Translations under genes and position numbers: made by a program
Origin: an uncultured Bacteroidales bacterium
GTDB taxonomy: Bacteria > Bacteroidota > Bacteroidia > Bacteroidales > Bacteroidaceae
DNA length: 64,000 nucleotides
Assembly (NCBI GenBank): GCA_902798425.1
Contig: CADBWR010000006.1
Location: forward strand, 62,001 to 126,000
Direction: 5' to 3'
Part shown: positions 1-6,929 of the stretch, one piece after another
Layout: each line of letters begins with the position of its first letter
Position numbering within the stretch: the first letter of the stretch is position 1
The notes under the pieces: generated by a model
Seen by the model: only the letters and a program-made list of their open reading frames with translations
What the model was told of the DNA's origin: nothing
Database searches by the model: none

Positions 1-258
1 GTGGAACTGCAGCTCCTTCATGATAGCCTTGTGCTCCTGACCATCGATGTTCAGGTTTACAACATATACGTATGGGGTATAGACAGCCTTGCGCAGCTCA
101 GCCATTGAGGCGCAGAAAGCAAATGCTTCGGGCATGCCGTTCTCACCCTTCTTCTCACCATACAGATTGCAGGGTACCAGACCCTCCTTACGAAGCTGCT
201 TAGAGGCCTTCTTGCCTGTGTCGGTGCGCTTCTGACCGTTTACGTTAATCTCTTTCAT
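1..258 (-). CDS. rplY: 50S ribosomal protein L25/Ctc, N-terminal part (runs off window)
   Basis: Ribosomal protein L25 binds 5S rRNA in the large subunit. The 86 visible residues start MKEINVNGQKRTDTGKKA and continue through LRKEGLVPCNLYG, the typical L25 N-terminal strand and the KxLRxxGxxPxxxYG pattern of the family. The ATG at 258 is preceded by a -7 box at 333-340 on the same strand. The C-terminal part, which in Bacteroidota usually carries the longer TL5/Ctc-type domain, lies outside the window. Identification is by sequence pattern only but the match is clear. Confidence 0.9.
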   Translation of the reverse strand, partial: MKEINVNGQKRTDTGKKASKQLRKEGLVPCNLYGEKKGENGMPEAFAFCASMAELRKAVYTPYVYVVNLNIDGQEHKAIMKELQFH

Positions 259-332
259 AATTAAATAATGTGTTACTCTAAAATTAAGTTGTTTGCGCTT
301 AATCCACCATCACACGATGCGAAAAGCGGCTG

Positions 333-340
333 CAAAGGTA
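333..340 (-). promoter_or_regulatory. Predicted -7 box for rplY
   Basis: Minus strand reads TACCTTTG, fitting the Bacteroidota sigma-ABfr consensus TAnnTTTG. It lies about 75 nt upstream of the rplY ATG. Confidence 0.6.
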
Positions 341-403
341 CGAAAAAAAAGGTAACTACACAAGAAAAAAGGGAAAATATTAGCCACGAAAGCATTTTTT
401 TCA

Positions 404-431
404 CTCTTCTCTCTTCACTATTCACTTTTTT
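404..431 (+). repeat. Four 7-bp tandem units upstream of nusB
   Basis: Units CTCTTCT, CTCTTCA, CTATTCA, CTTTTTT follow one another and run into the nusB promoter region. It belongs to the heptanucleotide-repeat family seen repeatedly in this window. Confidence 0.55.
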
Positions 432-434
432 TTG

Positions 435-442
435 TACCTTTG
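435..442 (+). promoter_or_regulatory. Predicted -7 box for the nusB operon
   Basis: TACCTTTG on the plus strand, 44 nt before the nusB ATG. The expected TTTG -33 box is not clear because the region is T-rich repeat. Confidence 0.6.
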
Positions 443-486
443 CAAGCGATAAGAGTATCAAATAGCTATTTTTTTACACAAAAATT

Positions 487-1434
487 ATGATTAACAGAGA
501 ACTCATCAGGATTAAGGTCGTCCAGTTAACCTATGCGTACTATCAAAACGGAAGCAAGAACATCGACACCGCTGAGAAGGAGCTGACATTCAGCTTGTCG
601 AAAGCCTATGACCTTTACAACTACTTGTTAGCACTCATTGTAGGCATCACGCAAGAGGGCCGCCGCCATGTGGAGGTCGCACAGTCGCGTGCACAGCGCG
701 AAGGCACTGCCATGCCCTCTCAGAAGTTCGTCATGAACCGTTTTGCCCTGCAGCTGGAAGAGAACAAGATGCTCAACGAGTTTCTGGAAACCCAGAAGAA
801 AAACTGGAACGACCACCCCGAATTCCTCAAGAAGATTTACACACAGATCACCGAGAGCCAGATCTATCAGGACTACATGGCCTCACCCGACGACAGCTAC
901 GATGCCGACCGTGAGTTGTGGCGCAAGCTGTATCGCACCCTCATCGAGCACAATCCCGACCTCGACGCACTACTCGAGGAGGAGAGCATCTATTGGAACG
1001 ACGACAAAGAGATTGTCGACACCTTCGTCGTCAAGACCATCAAGCGTTTTGACGAGAAGAACAAGAGCCACCAAGAGCTGCTGCCCGAGTACGACAGCGA
1101 GGAAGACCGTGAATACGCCCGCAAGCTGTTCCGTGCCAGTGTGATGAATGCCGACGAATACCAGCGCTATATGAGCGAAGCCTCCCGCAACTGGGACTTC
1201 TCGCGACTGGCCTATATGGACATCGTCATCATGCAGATAGCCATCGCCGAGATGATGACCTTCCCCAGCATCCCCATCAGTGTCAGCATCAACGAGTATG
1301 TCGACATTGCCAAGCTCTACTCCACCCCACGCAGTGCCGGCTACATCAATGGCATGCTCGACGCCATAGCCCGCCATCTCATCGAGAAGGGCCATCTGCT
1401 CAAGCCCATTGCGCCGAGAAACAACAAACAATAA
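487..1434 (+). CDS. nusB: Transcription antitermination factor NusB (long Bacteroidota form)
   Basis: NusB binds boxA RNA with NusE (S10) to prevent premature termination of rRNA operons. The protein is 315 residues, about twice the E. coli length but normal for Bacteroidales NusB. The N-terminus MINRELIRIKVVQLTYAYYQ and the C-terminal helical block with EMMTFPSIPISVSINEYVDI followed by GYINGMLD match the NusB fold, where the S-x-x-x-NEYxDIAK stretch is conserved. It heads a co-directional group nusB-yajC-ybbR-coaE-DUF5606. The stop codon is immediately followed by a heptad repeat array that fills the gap to yajC. Confidence 0.9.
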   Translation: MINRELIRIKVVQLTYAYYQNGSKNIDTAEKELTFSLSKAYDLYNYLLALIVGITQEGRRHVEVAQSRAQREGTAMPSQKFVMNRFALQLEENKMLNEFLETQKKNWNDHPEFLKKIYTQITESQIYQDYMASPDDSYDADRELWRKLYRTLIEHNPDLDALLEEESIYWNDDKEIVDTFVVKTIKRFDEKNKSHQELLPEYDSEEDREYARKLFRASVMNADEYQRYMSEASRNWDFSRLAYMDIVIMQIAIAEMMTFPSIPISVSINEYVDIAKLYSTPRSAGYINGMLDAIARHLIEKGHLLKPIAPRNNKQ

Positions 1435-1517
1435 ACATCAGACGTCAGACATCAGACGTCAGACATCAGACGTCAGACATCAGACATCAGACATCAAACA
1501 TTAAACATCAAACATCA
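1434..1517 (+). repeat. Twelve 7-bp tandem units filling the nusB-yajC gap
   Basis: Units of GACATCA/GACGTCA with degenerate AACATCA/AACATTA units at both ends occupy 84 bp, from the last base of the nusB stop codon to 2 nt before the yajC ATG. Neighbouring units differ by one base, so the array is old enough to have drifted or is kept variable. Confidence 0.9.
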
Positions 1518-1519
1518 AT

Positions 1520-1843
1520 ATGACACAGCTTTTTCTCGCTGCACAATCCGCCCAGGGCGGTGGCAGCATGACCAGTTTCTTTATCATGATGATAGCCATC
1601 TTCGCCATCATGTACTTCTTTATGATTCGTCCCCAGCAGAAGCGCCAGAAGGAGATTCAGAACTTCCAGAACACGCTGGCCGAGGGCACTCCCGTCGTTA
1701 CGGGCGGTGGCATCTATGGTACCGTCAAGAAGATTGACCTCGCCACAGGCATCATCGAGGTGAAGATTGCCGACGGCGTCGTCATCAAGGTCGACAAGTC
1801 CTACGTCTATAAGGACACAGCCAGCACTCCCATGCAGAAGTAA
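1520..1843 (+). CDS. yajC: Sec translocase accessory subunit YajC
   Basis: YajC is a small inner-membrane protein of the SecDF-YajC complex. The 107-residue product has a short N-terminal segment, one hydrophobic helix (about residues 17-37, FFIMMIAIFAIMYFFMI) ending in the diagnostic RPQQKRQKE, then a soluble domain with VVTGGGIYGTVKKID, all standard for the family. It sits between nusB and the YbbR-domain gene, the usual Bacteroidales order. Heptad repeat arrays lie directly upstream and downstream, replacing ordinary spacer. Confidence 0.95.
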   Translation: MTQLFLAAQSAQGGGSMTSFFIMMIAIFAIMYFFMIRPQQKRQKEIQNFQNTLAEGTPVVTGGGIYGTVKKIDLATGIIEVKIADGVVIKVDKSYVYKDTASTPMQK

Positions 1844-1857
1844 AACCCACCCCCAGC

Positions 1858-1899
1858 CCTCAGACCTCAGACCTCAGGCCTCAGACCTCAGACCTCAAA
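1858..1899 (+). repeat. Six 7-bp tandem units between yajC and ybbR
   Basis: CCTCAGA/CCTCAGG/CCTCAAA units in tandem, 3 nt before the next ATG. Unit sequence differs from the nusB-yajC array though the period is the same. Confidence 0.85.
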
Positions 1900-1902
1900 G
1901 AG

Positions 1903-2880
1903 ATGGCAGTAAAGCAGATATTCACCACGATTAGGAACTTCTTGTTCAGCAGCGTCAACAAGCAGTTCCTGGTATTCCTGTTCTTTCTCTTCCTCTCCGG
2001 CATCTTCTGGCTCGTCATCACCCTCAACGAGACCTACGAGAAAGAAGTCAAGATTCCCGCACAGGTCGTCGGCATCCCCAAGAATGTCGTGCTCACCTCA
2101 GTACCCGTCGATACCGTGCGCACCACCATCCGCGACAAGGGGTGGCTCATGATGGCATACCTCTATACCGACCAGCTCGGCACCATCAATATCCCCTTCA
2201 AGAGCTACGACAACGGCCGTGGCACCGGTACCGTGGGCACTGCCGACCTGAAGCGCATGATTGAGCAGCGCCTCGAAGTGTCGTCAAAGATTACCGCTGT
2301 CAAGCCCGACCACCTCGAATTCTCCTACAACAATGGCGAATGCCGCCGAGTGCCCATCCGCTGGACAGGGCGCGTCATCCCCGACCAGCTCTACTTCATC
2401 TCCGATGTAAAGTATGTCCCCGACAGCGTAGAAATCTACGCCTCCCGCGAGAAGCTCGACAGCATCCATGCCGTCTATACCGAGGCCCTCAACTACGTCA
2501 ATTTCCGTGACACGCTGACCGTCGACTGCAAGTTAGCACACATCCCCGATGTCAAGGTCGTCCCCGACCATGTGCGCATCTGTTTCCATACCGATGTGCT
2601 CACCGAGGAGACCATGAGCAACATCCCCATCGAGTGCATCAACCTGCCCCCCGGCAAAGTGCTGCGCACCTTCCCCCGCACCGCCAAGGTCCACTTCGTC
2701 GTTGGCGTCAGTCAGCTGCGCACGCTGAAGCCCGAAGACTTCAAGGTCGTCATCGACTTCCGCGAAATCATGCTCAACCACGACGAGAAGTGCACCCCCA
2801 TCCTGCGTGAGGTACCCCGTGGCATCAGCCGAGCCGTCCTCGACACCAAGAGCGTCGACTACCTGATAGAAGAAGAGTAA
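1903..2880 (+). CDS. YbbR-like (CdaR-family) domain protein
   Basis: The 325-residue protein has one N-terminal transmembrane helix (about residues 21-40, FLVFLFFLFLSGIFWLVITL) followed by a long extracytoplasmic part with repeated beta-rich YbbR-type segments (for example KIPAQVVGIPKNVVLT and EVKYVPDSVEIYAS-like stretches around residue 165). In Firmicutes, YbbR/CdaR regulates the diadenylate cyclase CdaA; no cyclase gene is adjacent here, so that role is not supported. The position between yajC and coaE is typical for Bacteroidales, where the function is unknown. Confidence 0.8.
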   Translation: MAVKQIFTTIRNFLFSSVNKQFLVFLFFLFLSGIFWLVITLNETYEKEVKIPAQVVGIPKNVVLTSVPVDTVRTTIRDKGWLMMAYLYTDQLGTINIPFKSYDNGRGTGTVGTADLKRMIEQRLEVSSKITAVKPDHLEFSYNNGECRRVPIRWTGRVIPDQLYFISDVKYVPDSVEIYASREKLDSIHAVYTEALNYVNFRDTLTVDCKLAHIPDVKVVPDHVRICFHTDVLTEETMSNIPIECINLPPGKVLRTFPRTAKVHFVVGVSQLRTLKPEDFKVVIDFREIMLNHDEKCTPILREVPRGISRAVLDTKSVDYLIEEE

Positions 2881-3201
2881 GAACCCAGAAGTTAAGAACA
2901 TTATTTATTTAGTTAAGAGTTAAGAGTTAAGAGTTAAGAAAAATAGACCACAGATATTTTAAAACCACTAATTAAACGAATGAATTTATTCACGACCACA
3001 GATTATTTTATTTACGACCACAGATTGAACGGATTACACGGATTATATTTAAACAGAAATTTTTAGAAATATATTGATGAATCATTCATGTTCAATTCAT
3101 GTTCAATTCATGTGAAAAAATCCCTGTGGGGCGCAGCTAAAAATTAGTGAAATTAGCGAAATTCGTGGTTAAAAAAGTAATTCGTGGTTAAAAATAAAAA
3201 G
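2881..3201. repeat. Gene-free 321-bp spacer made of short tandem and dispersed repeats
   Basis: No gene is visible. The spacer holds four GTTAAGA heptads (2912-2939), three ACCACAGAT phrases, two copies of GTTCAATTCAT (around 3090-3112), a 9-bp-period block (ATTAGTGAA, ATTAGCGAA) and two copies of AATTCGTGGTTAAAAA, the second ending next to the coaE start. Similar ACCACAGATT/ACGAATTAA phrases recur at 15710-15768 and 58183-58262, so this is a dispersed intergenic repeat family. Confidence 0.75.
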
Positions 3202-3741
3202 ATGAAGATCGGCATAACAGGAGGAATCGGTTCCGGCAAGAGCTACGTCTGCCAGTTGCTCAGCGCCCATGGCATCCAGGTCTACGACTGCGACCAGGCA
3301 GCCAAGCGCATCATCCGCACCTCCCCCACCGTGCGCCAGCAGCTCCTCCAGCTCATCGGTTCCTTAGAGAAGGCCGACATCGCCCGCTTCCTTTTACAGA
3401 GCGACACCAATGCCCGCCAGATTGACGCCATTGTCCACCCCGCCGTCTTCCGCGACTTCCAAGAGAGCGGCATGTCATGGATGGAGAGCGCCATCCTCTA
3501 CGAGTCCGGAGCCCACCACCTCGTAGACCGAGTCATTGTTGTCACCGCCCCCGAGGACGTGCGCATCCAGCGCATCATGCAGCGCGACGGCATCAGCCGT
3601 CAGCAAGCCCTCCTGTGGCTGCAGCGCCAGTGGCCCCAGAGCGAGCTAGTCCGCCGAGCCCACTACCACCTCGTCAACGATGGTGTTGCCGACCTCCATG
3701 CACAGATAGAAACATTATTAAAGACATTAAACAACAAATAA
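3202..3741 (+). CDS. coaE: Dephospho-CoA kinase
   Basis: CoaE phosphorylates the 3'-OH of dephospho-CoA in the last step of coenzyme A synthesis. The N-terminus MKIGITGGIGSGKS holds the Walker A P-loop; DCDQAAKRI and the HPAVF segment (IVHPAVFRDF) are CoaE signatures. A GTG at 3184 would add MVKNKK, but those codons come from a copy of the intergenic repeat AATTCGTGGTTAAAAA, so the ATG at 3202 is preferred. The stop is followed after one base by the DUF5606 ATG, showing an operon. Confidence 0.92.
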   Translation: MKIGITGGIGSGKSYVCQLLSAHGIQVYDCDQAAKRIIRTSPTVRQQLLQLIGSLEKADIARFLLQSDTNARQIDAIVHPAVFRDFQESGMSWMESAILYESGAHHLVDRVIVVTAPEDVRIQRIMQRDGISRQQALLWLQRQWPQSELVRRAHYHLVNDGVADLHAQIETLLKTLNNK

Positions 3742-3742
3742 T

Positions 3743-4186
3743 ATGAAACAAACCATTTTAGCTATTTCCGGCAAACCCGGACTCTACAAGTTAGTATCAC
3801 GTGCCACCAACAGCCTTATTGTCGAAGCCCTCGACGACACCCACAAGCGCCTTCCCGCTTTTGGCACCGACCGCATCACCTCCCTGGCCGACATCGCCAT
3901 GTTCACCGAGACCGACGACGTTCCCCTTATGAAGGTTCTCGCCTCCATGCGCGACCTCGAGCAGGGCAAGCCCAGCAGCATCAATTTCAAGAAGGCCACC
4001 CCCGACGAGCTCCATGCCTACTTCTCCAAGGTGCTCCCCGACTGGGATCAAGACCGTGTGCAGAACTCCCACATCAAGAAGCTCATCCAGTGGTACGACA
4101 TCCTCGTCAAGGCAGGCATCACCGACTTCGAAGACTCCATGGCACCTACCGACGGTGACAATATCGACGACAGAAAAGAAGATTGA
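3743..4186 (+). CDS. DUF5606 family protein
   Basis: A 147-residue soluble protein beginning MKQTILAISGKPGLYKLVS, with an acidic low-complexity tail (DGDNIDDRKED). The N-terminal SGKPGLYKL and the central LSDIAxF/EVPLxxVL-like region (LADIAMFTETDDVPLMKVL) match the DUF5606 family of Bacteroidota as I remember it. Function is not established; co-transcription with coaE (1 bp gap) is the only contextual clue. Followed by a strong intrinsic terminator at 4203-4237. Confidence 0.75.
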   Translation: MKQTILAISGKPGLYKLVSRATNSLIVEALDDTHKRLPAFGTDRITSLADIAMFTETDDVPLMKVLASMRDLEQGKPSSINFKKATPDELHAYFSKVLPDWDQDRVQNSHIKKLIQWYDILVKAGITDFEDSMAPTDGDNIDDRKED

Positions 4187-4202
4187 ACAGAATAATTCAA
4201 CA

Positions 4203-4238
4203 AAAAAGTGGAATTGCTTTTGGCAGTTCCACTTTTTC
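4203..4238 (+). terminator. Intrinsic terminator of the nusB-DUF5606 operon
   Basis: AAAAAGTGGAA (4203-4213) pairs perfectly with TTCCACTTTTT (4227-4237) across a 13-nt loop. The T-rich arm runs straight into the TATCTTTG box for the next gene. Confidence 0.85.
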
Positions 4239-4242
4239 TTTA

Positions 4243-4250
4243 TATCTTTG
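4243..4250 (+). promoter_or_regulatory. Predicted -7 box for the 4315 gene
   Basis: TATCTTTG immediately after the terminator, 64 nt upstream of the ATG at 4315. Confidence 0.6.
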
Positions 4251-4314
4251 CAGCGCTTTACAACAGTAAGCAGATATTACAAAAACGATAAACCACAAAC
4301 AACGACCATTAGCT

Positions 4315-6201
4315 ATGAAGATACTAATGTTTAGAGCTTACCTTTTGTGCGCCCTTATGCTGGCAAGCGTGAATGTATGGGCAGGCAGTAGCAATGTAAC
4401 CATTTGGGCGGAAAATTTCACGGGACTTGCAGATGACGCCACTCCAACGTCACCAACAGACAACACCTACACAGGTGTTACCTACCAATGCGTGAATGGG
4501 ACAGGGGACAGTCCAGGTAGTACTAAAATTTATAATGAAAACTATGCCCAAGGCACTGCTCCTGAACTGATGATTGGAAAGAAAGGCAGTGGCAAAAATG
4601 CGAAAAATGGCTATTTCAAAATAACACTCACTACATTACGTGGTGCTGCTTCTGACTTCGTTTTAACATACAACTCAAACAACAACAAGTTAGACCTTTC
4701 ATCATCCACGGAAGGCGTAACCTTTACCAAAGACGAAACGGCCTCAAGCGGTCAGACCTATGTATATAACGTCACGATACCGAGCGAAACGAAAGCCATT
4801 GACATTAAAATGCAGACCAACTCGACCAGCAATGTTCGTGTAGATAACTTGTCCTTCACAGGAAAGGCAGGCTCTGACAAAGCATCCGCTGGCTTATTCG
4901 TCATTGACGATTTCGACATGTACAGAGAGACTGAACGGAATGTGGAAGACCTCTTCAGCGTAATGTCTGACGGCATAGCGACTGTTGAGTCCAGCAACGA
5001 GGATATTGCCAAGATTGAAGATGGTAAACTGAAGGCCGTGGCTGTTGGCACAGCAACCATCACCATCAGCGTTGCTGCCACTGAAGACTACGATGCTGGC
5101 AGTGACAATATTGTCGTAACGGTAAAGAACAGAGAGGCCATCGCACCAGAAGGGGCAAATGCAGGCTTGGGATACTTCTTAGTCAAAGATGTCCATTCAT
5201 TGGCCGATGGAGACCATGTGCTGTTTGTTGGCACAGACGACAACGGCGTGACAAAGGCGCTCTCCACAGAACAGAAAGCCAACAACAGAGGGGTAACAGA
5301 CATCACCGTCTCAAACGGCATGATTGCCGATGTGCCCGATGATGCACAAGTCATCGCATTGGAGAAATCATCAAACTATTGGTATTTCAACGTAGGCAAC
5401 GGCTATCTCTACGCCGCATCGAGTAGTAGCAACAACATGAAGACGCAGAGCGGAAAAGATAACAATGCCAAGGCTAGCATTAATCTAAACAATACCGGTG
5501 CAGCTACCATCATTTTCCAAGGCACTAACAGCCACAAGCAAATCATGTATAATGCACAGAGCTGCTTATTCTCATGCTACTTAAGCATAAGCGATATGGA
5601 TGATTTCTATATCTACCGATATGCTAATAACCCCACATACGATATCACCATAGGCTCTACAGGCTATAAGACACTGATTTCTGCCGTTAGTGCAACGCTG
5701 CCCGACGGACTGATAGCCTACAAGGCGGTAAGTGCAGGCGAAGGAAAGATACAGCTGACGGCCGTTGCCTCCGTCAAGGCAGGCTGCCCCTATGTGCTGA
5801 GAGGTACTGCAGACACAGACTACACCCTGACCATTACCGAGACGTCCGAGGAGCCTACAGGAAACATCCTTGAGGTTAGCACCGAGCAAACAAGTAATGG
5901 CGTCTTCGTCCTGGCCGACGGCACCAATGGTGTAGGTTTCTACAAGTGGATGGGAGGCTCACTGGGGGCTGGGCGCGCCATTGTCCCTGCCTCTGTTGTT
6001 ACGGGCAGTTCACGCGAGTTCCTTAGTTTCGACTTTTACGAGGACATCACCGCCATTGAAAGTCTCTCCCCGGCCCTCTCTGAGTGCAAAAGAGCATGCT
6101 TCGACCTACAAGGTCGTCGTGTGCCAACTGTCTCCAGTCACCCGTCAACGCTCTCGAAGGGTCTGTACATAATGAACGGCCAAAAGGTTTTAATTCAATG
6201 A
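4315..6201 (+). CDS. Secreted Ig-like domain protein with Prevotella-type C-terminal tail
   Basis: 628 residues. An N-terminal signal peptide is visible (FRAYLLCALMLASVNVWAG, cleavage near residue 24). A bacterial Ig-like (Big_2-type) segment spans about residues 205-265, with IATVESSNEDIAKIEDGKLKA and VGTATITISV. The C-terminus CFDLQGRRV... GLYIMNGQKVLIQ resembles type IX secretion sorting tails in shortened form, so surface export is inferred. Residues about 582-594 (ESLSPALSECKRA) look like a decayed copy of the GC-rich palindromic element found in other genes here. A short peptide gene follows after 4-13 bp. No enzymatic motif was recognised. Confidence 0.7.
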   Translation: MKILMFRAYLLCALMLASVNVWAGSSNVTIWAENFTGLADDATPTSPTDNTYTGVTYQCVNGTGDSPGSTKIYNENYAQGTAPELMIGKKGSGKNAKNGYFKITLTTLRGAASDFVLTYNSNNNKLDLSSSTEGVTFTKDETASSGQTYVYNVTIPSETKAIDIKMQTNSTSNVRVDNLSFTGKAGSDKASAGLFVIDDFDMYRETERNVEDLFSVMSDGIATVESSNEDIAKIEDGKLKAVAVGTATITISVAATEDYDAGSDNIVVTVKNREAIAPEGANAGLGYFLVKDVHSLADGDHVLFVGTDDNGVTKALSTEQKANNRGVTDITVSNGMIADVPDDAQVIALEKSSNYWYFNVGNGYLYAASSSSNNMKTQSGKDNNAKASINLNNTGAATIIFQGTNSHKQIMYNAQSCLFSCYLSISDMDDFYIYRYANNPTYDITIGSTGYKTLISAVSATLPDGLIAYKAVSAGEGKIQLTAVASVKAGCPYVLRGTADTDYTLTITETSEEPTGNILEVSTEQTSNGVFVLADGTNGVGFYKWMGGSLGAGRAIVPASVVTGSSREFLSFDFYEDITAIESLSPALSECKRACFDLQGRRVPTVSSHPSTLSKGLYIMNGQKVLIQ

Positions 6202-6214
6202 CAAGATGAAGACA

Positions 6215-6355
6215 ATGATAAGAACATACATCACCCCTGCCATAGCGATTATCAGGATACAGCCACACCACATGCTGGCATCATCGGATGCTGCATCACG
6301 GTCACTCCATCTAAACACAGACACGGAAGTCAGCGACGACACCGTCCTGCTCTAA
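6215..6355 (+). CDS. Short peptide gene (46 aa) paired with the secreted protein
   Basis: An open frame of 46 residues, MIRTYITPAIAIIRI then QPHHMLASSD, ending in an acidic tail. An ATG at 6206 would add MKT, but starting at 6215 aligns it residue for residue with the two small peptides at 49871-50065 and 52753-52896 (shared Y5, T7-P8, I15, M20-L21-A22, S24). It lies directly downstream of the secreted protein gene and before a terminator. The strand, spacing and shared motif make it a real gene candidate; function is unknown. No signal peptide is evident. Confidence 0.6.
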   Translation: MIRTYITPAIAIIRIQPHHMLASSDAASRSLHLNTDTEVSDDTVLL

Positions 6356-6387
6356 CAAAGGGGGCGGAGGGCTGACAGGAAAAGAAA

Positions 6388-6422
6388 TACAGCTATCTTG
6401 GCGGATGGGCAAGATAGCTGTA
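6388..6422. terminator. Convergent terminator hairpin
   Basis: TACAGCTATCTTG (6388-6400) is a perfect 13-bp inverted match to CAAGATAGCTGTA (6410-6422) with a 9-nt loop, placed between the plus-strand peptide gene and the 3' end of minus-strand nrdG. It probably serves both directions, although no long T-tract follows on either side. Confidence 0.7.
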
Positions 6423-6444
6423 CTGAATAGGGTGGAATATATCA

Positions 6445-6927
6445 CTATATCGCTATGTCACGCTGGCGCCAGAAGCGGTAGGTGATGTCCTCGAAGGAGC
6501 CGTCCTCACGCTGGCGGTAGAGGCGCTGGTTGGTGGTGGGCGACTTCAGAGGTCCCAGATGCTTGATGTAAGGACCTATCTTGAGGTAGTCGAAATCGGC
6601 CTTGTTGACAGCTGACGAGACGCGGAGGCGCCCGCTATACCACGCCACCTTGAACTGGGGATAGGTCTCGTGGATGTACTGTGCCAACTGGTTGACACCG
6701 ACGGGGTCTGCATCGCCGCCCATAAAGGACAGGCAGGTGATGTCGGTGCCATAGCGCTCGATGAAGGCATCGATAGCATCGGTATCCAACGGCATGCCGA
6801 CGTCGTCCCAGAGGTAGCGGCTGTGGCATCCTGGGCAGTGGCATGGGCAGTTGGAGATATTGATAGCTAAGGTAACCTCATCGGGAATCTCCTGAAAAAC
6901 AATTCCTGTGTTGACGTATTTGAGCAT
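6445..6927 (-). CDS. nrdG: Anaerobic ribonucleoside-triphosphate reductase activating protein
   Basis: A 160-residue radical-SAM activase that installs the glycyl radical on NrdD. Near residue 28 the sequence NCPCHCPGCHS contains the required C-x3-C-x2-C cluster motif, followed by SRYLWDDVGMPL and the FMGGDADP segment typical of NrdG. It lies 2 bp downstream of nrdD on the same strand, so the two are co-transcribed and likely translationally coupled. Confidence 0.95.
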   Translation of the reverse strand: MLKYVNTGIVFQEIPDEVTLAINISNCPCHCPGCHSRYLWDDVGMPLDTDAIDAFIERYGTDITCLSFMGGDADPVGVNQLAQYIHETYPQFKVAWYSGRLRVSSAVNKADFDYLKIGPYIKHLGPLKSPTTNQRLYRQREDGSFEDITYRFWRQRDIAI

Positions 6928-6929
6928 GA

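Noticed and set aside
1434..1517. CRISPR array
   Set aside because: Repeat units are 7 bp with no spacers and no cas genes in the window.
3184..3201. GTG start for coaE adding MVKNKK
   Set aside because: These codons are part of a duplicated intergenic repeat; the ATG at 3202 begins the conserved MKIGITGG.
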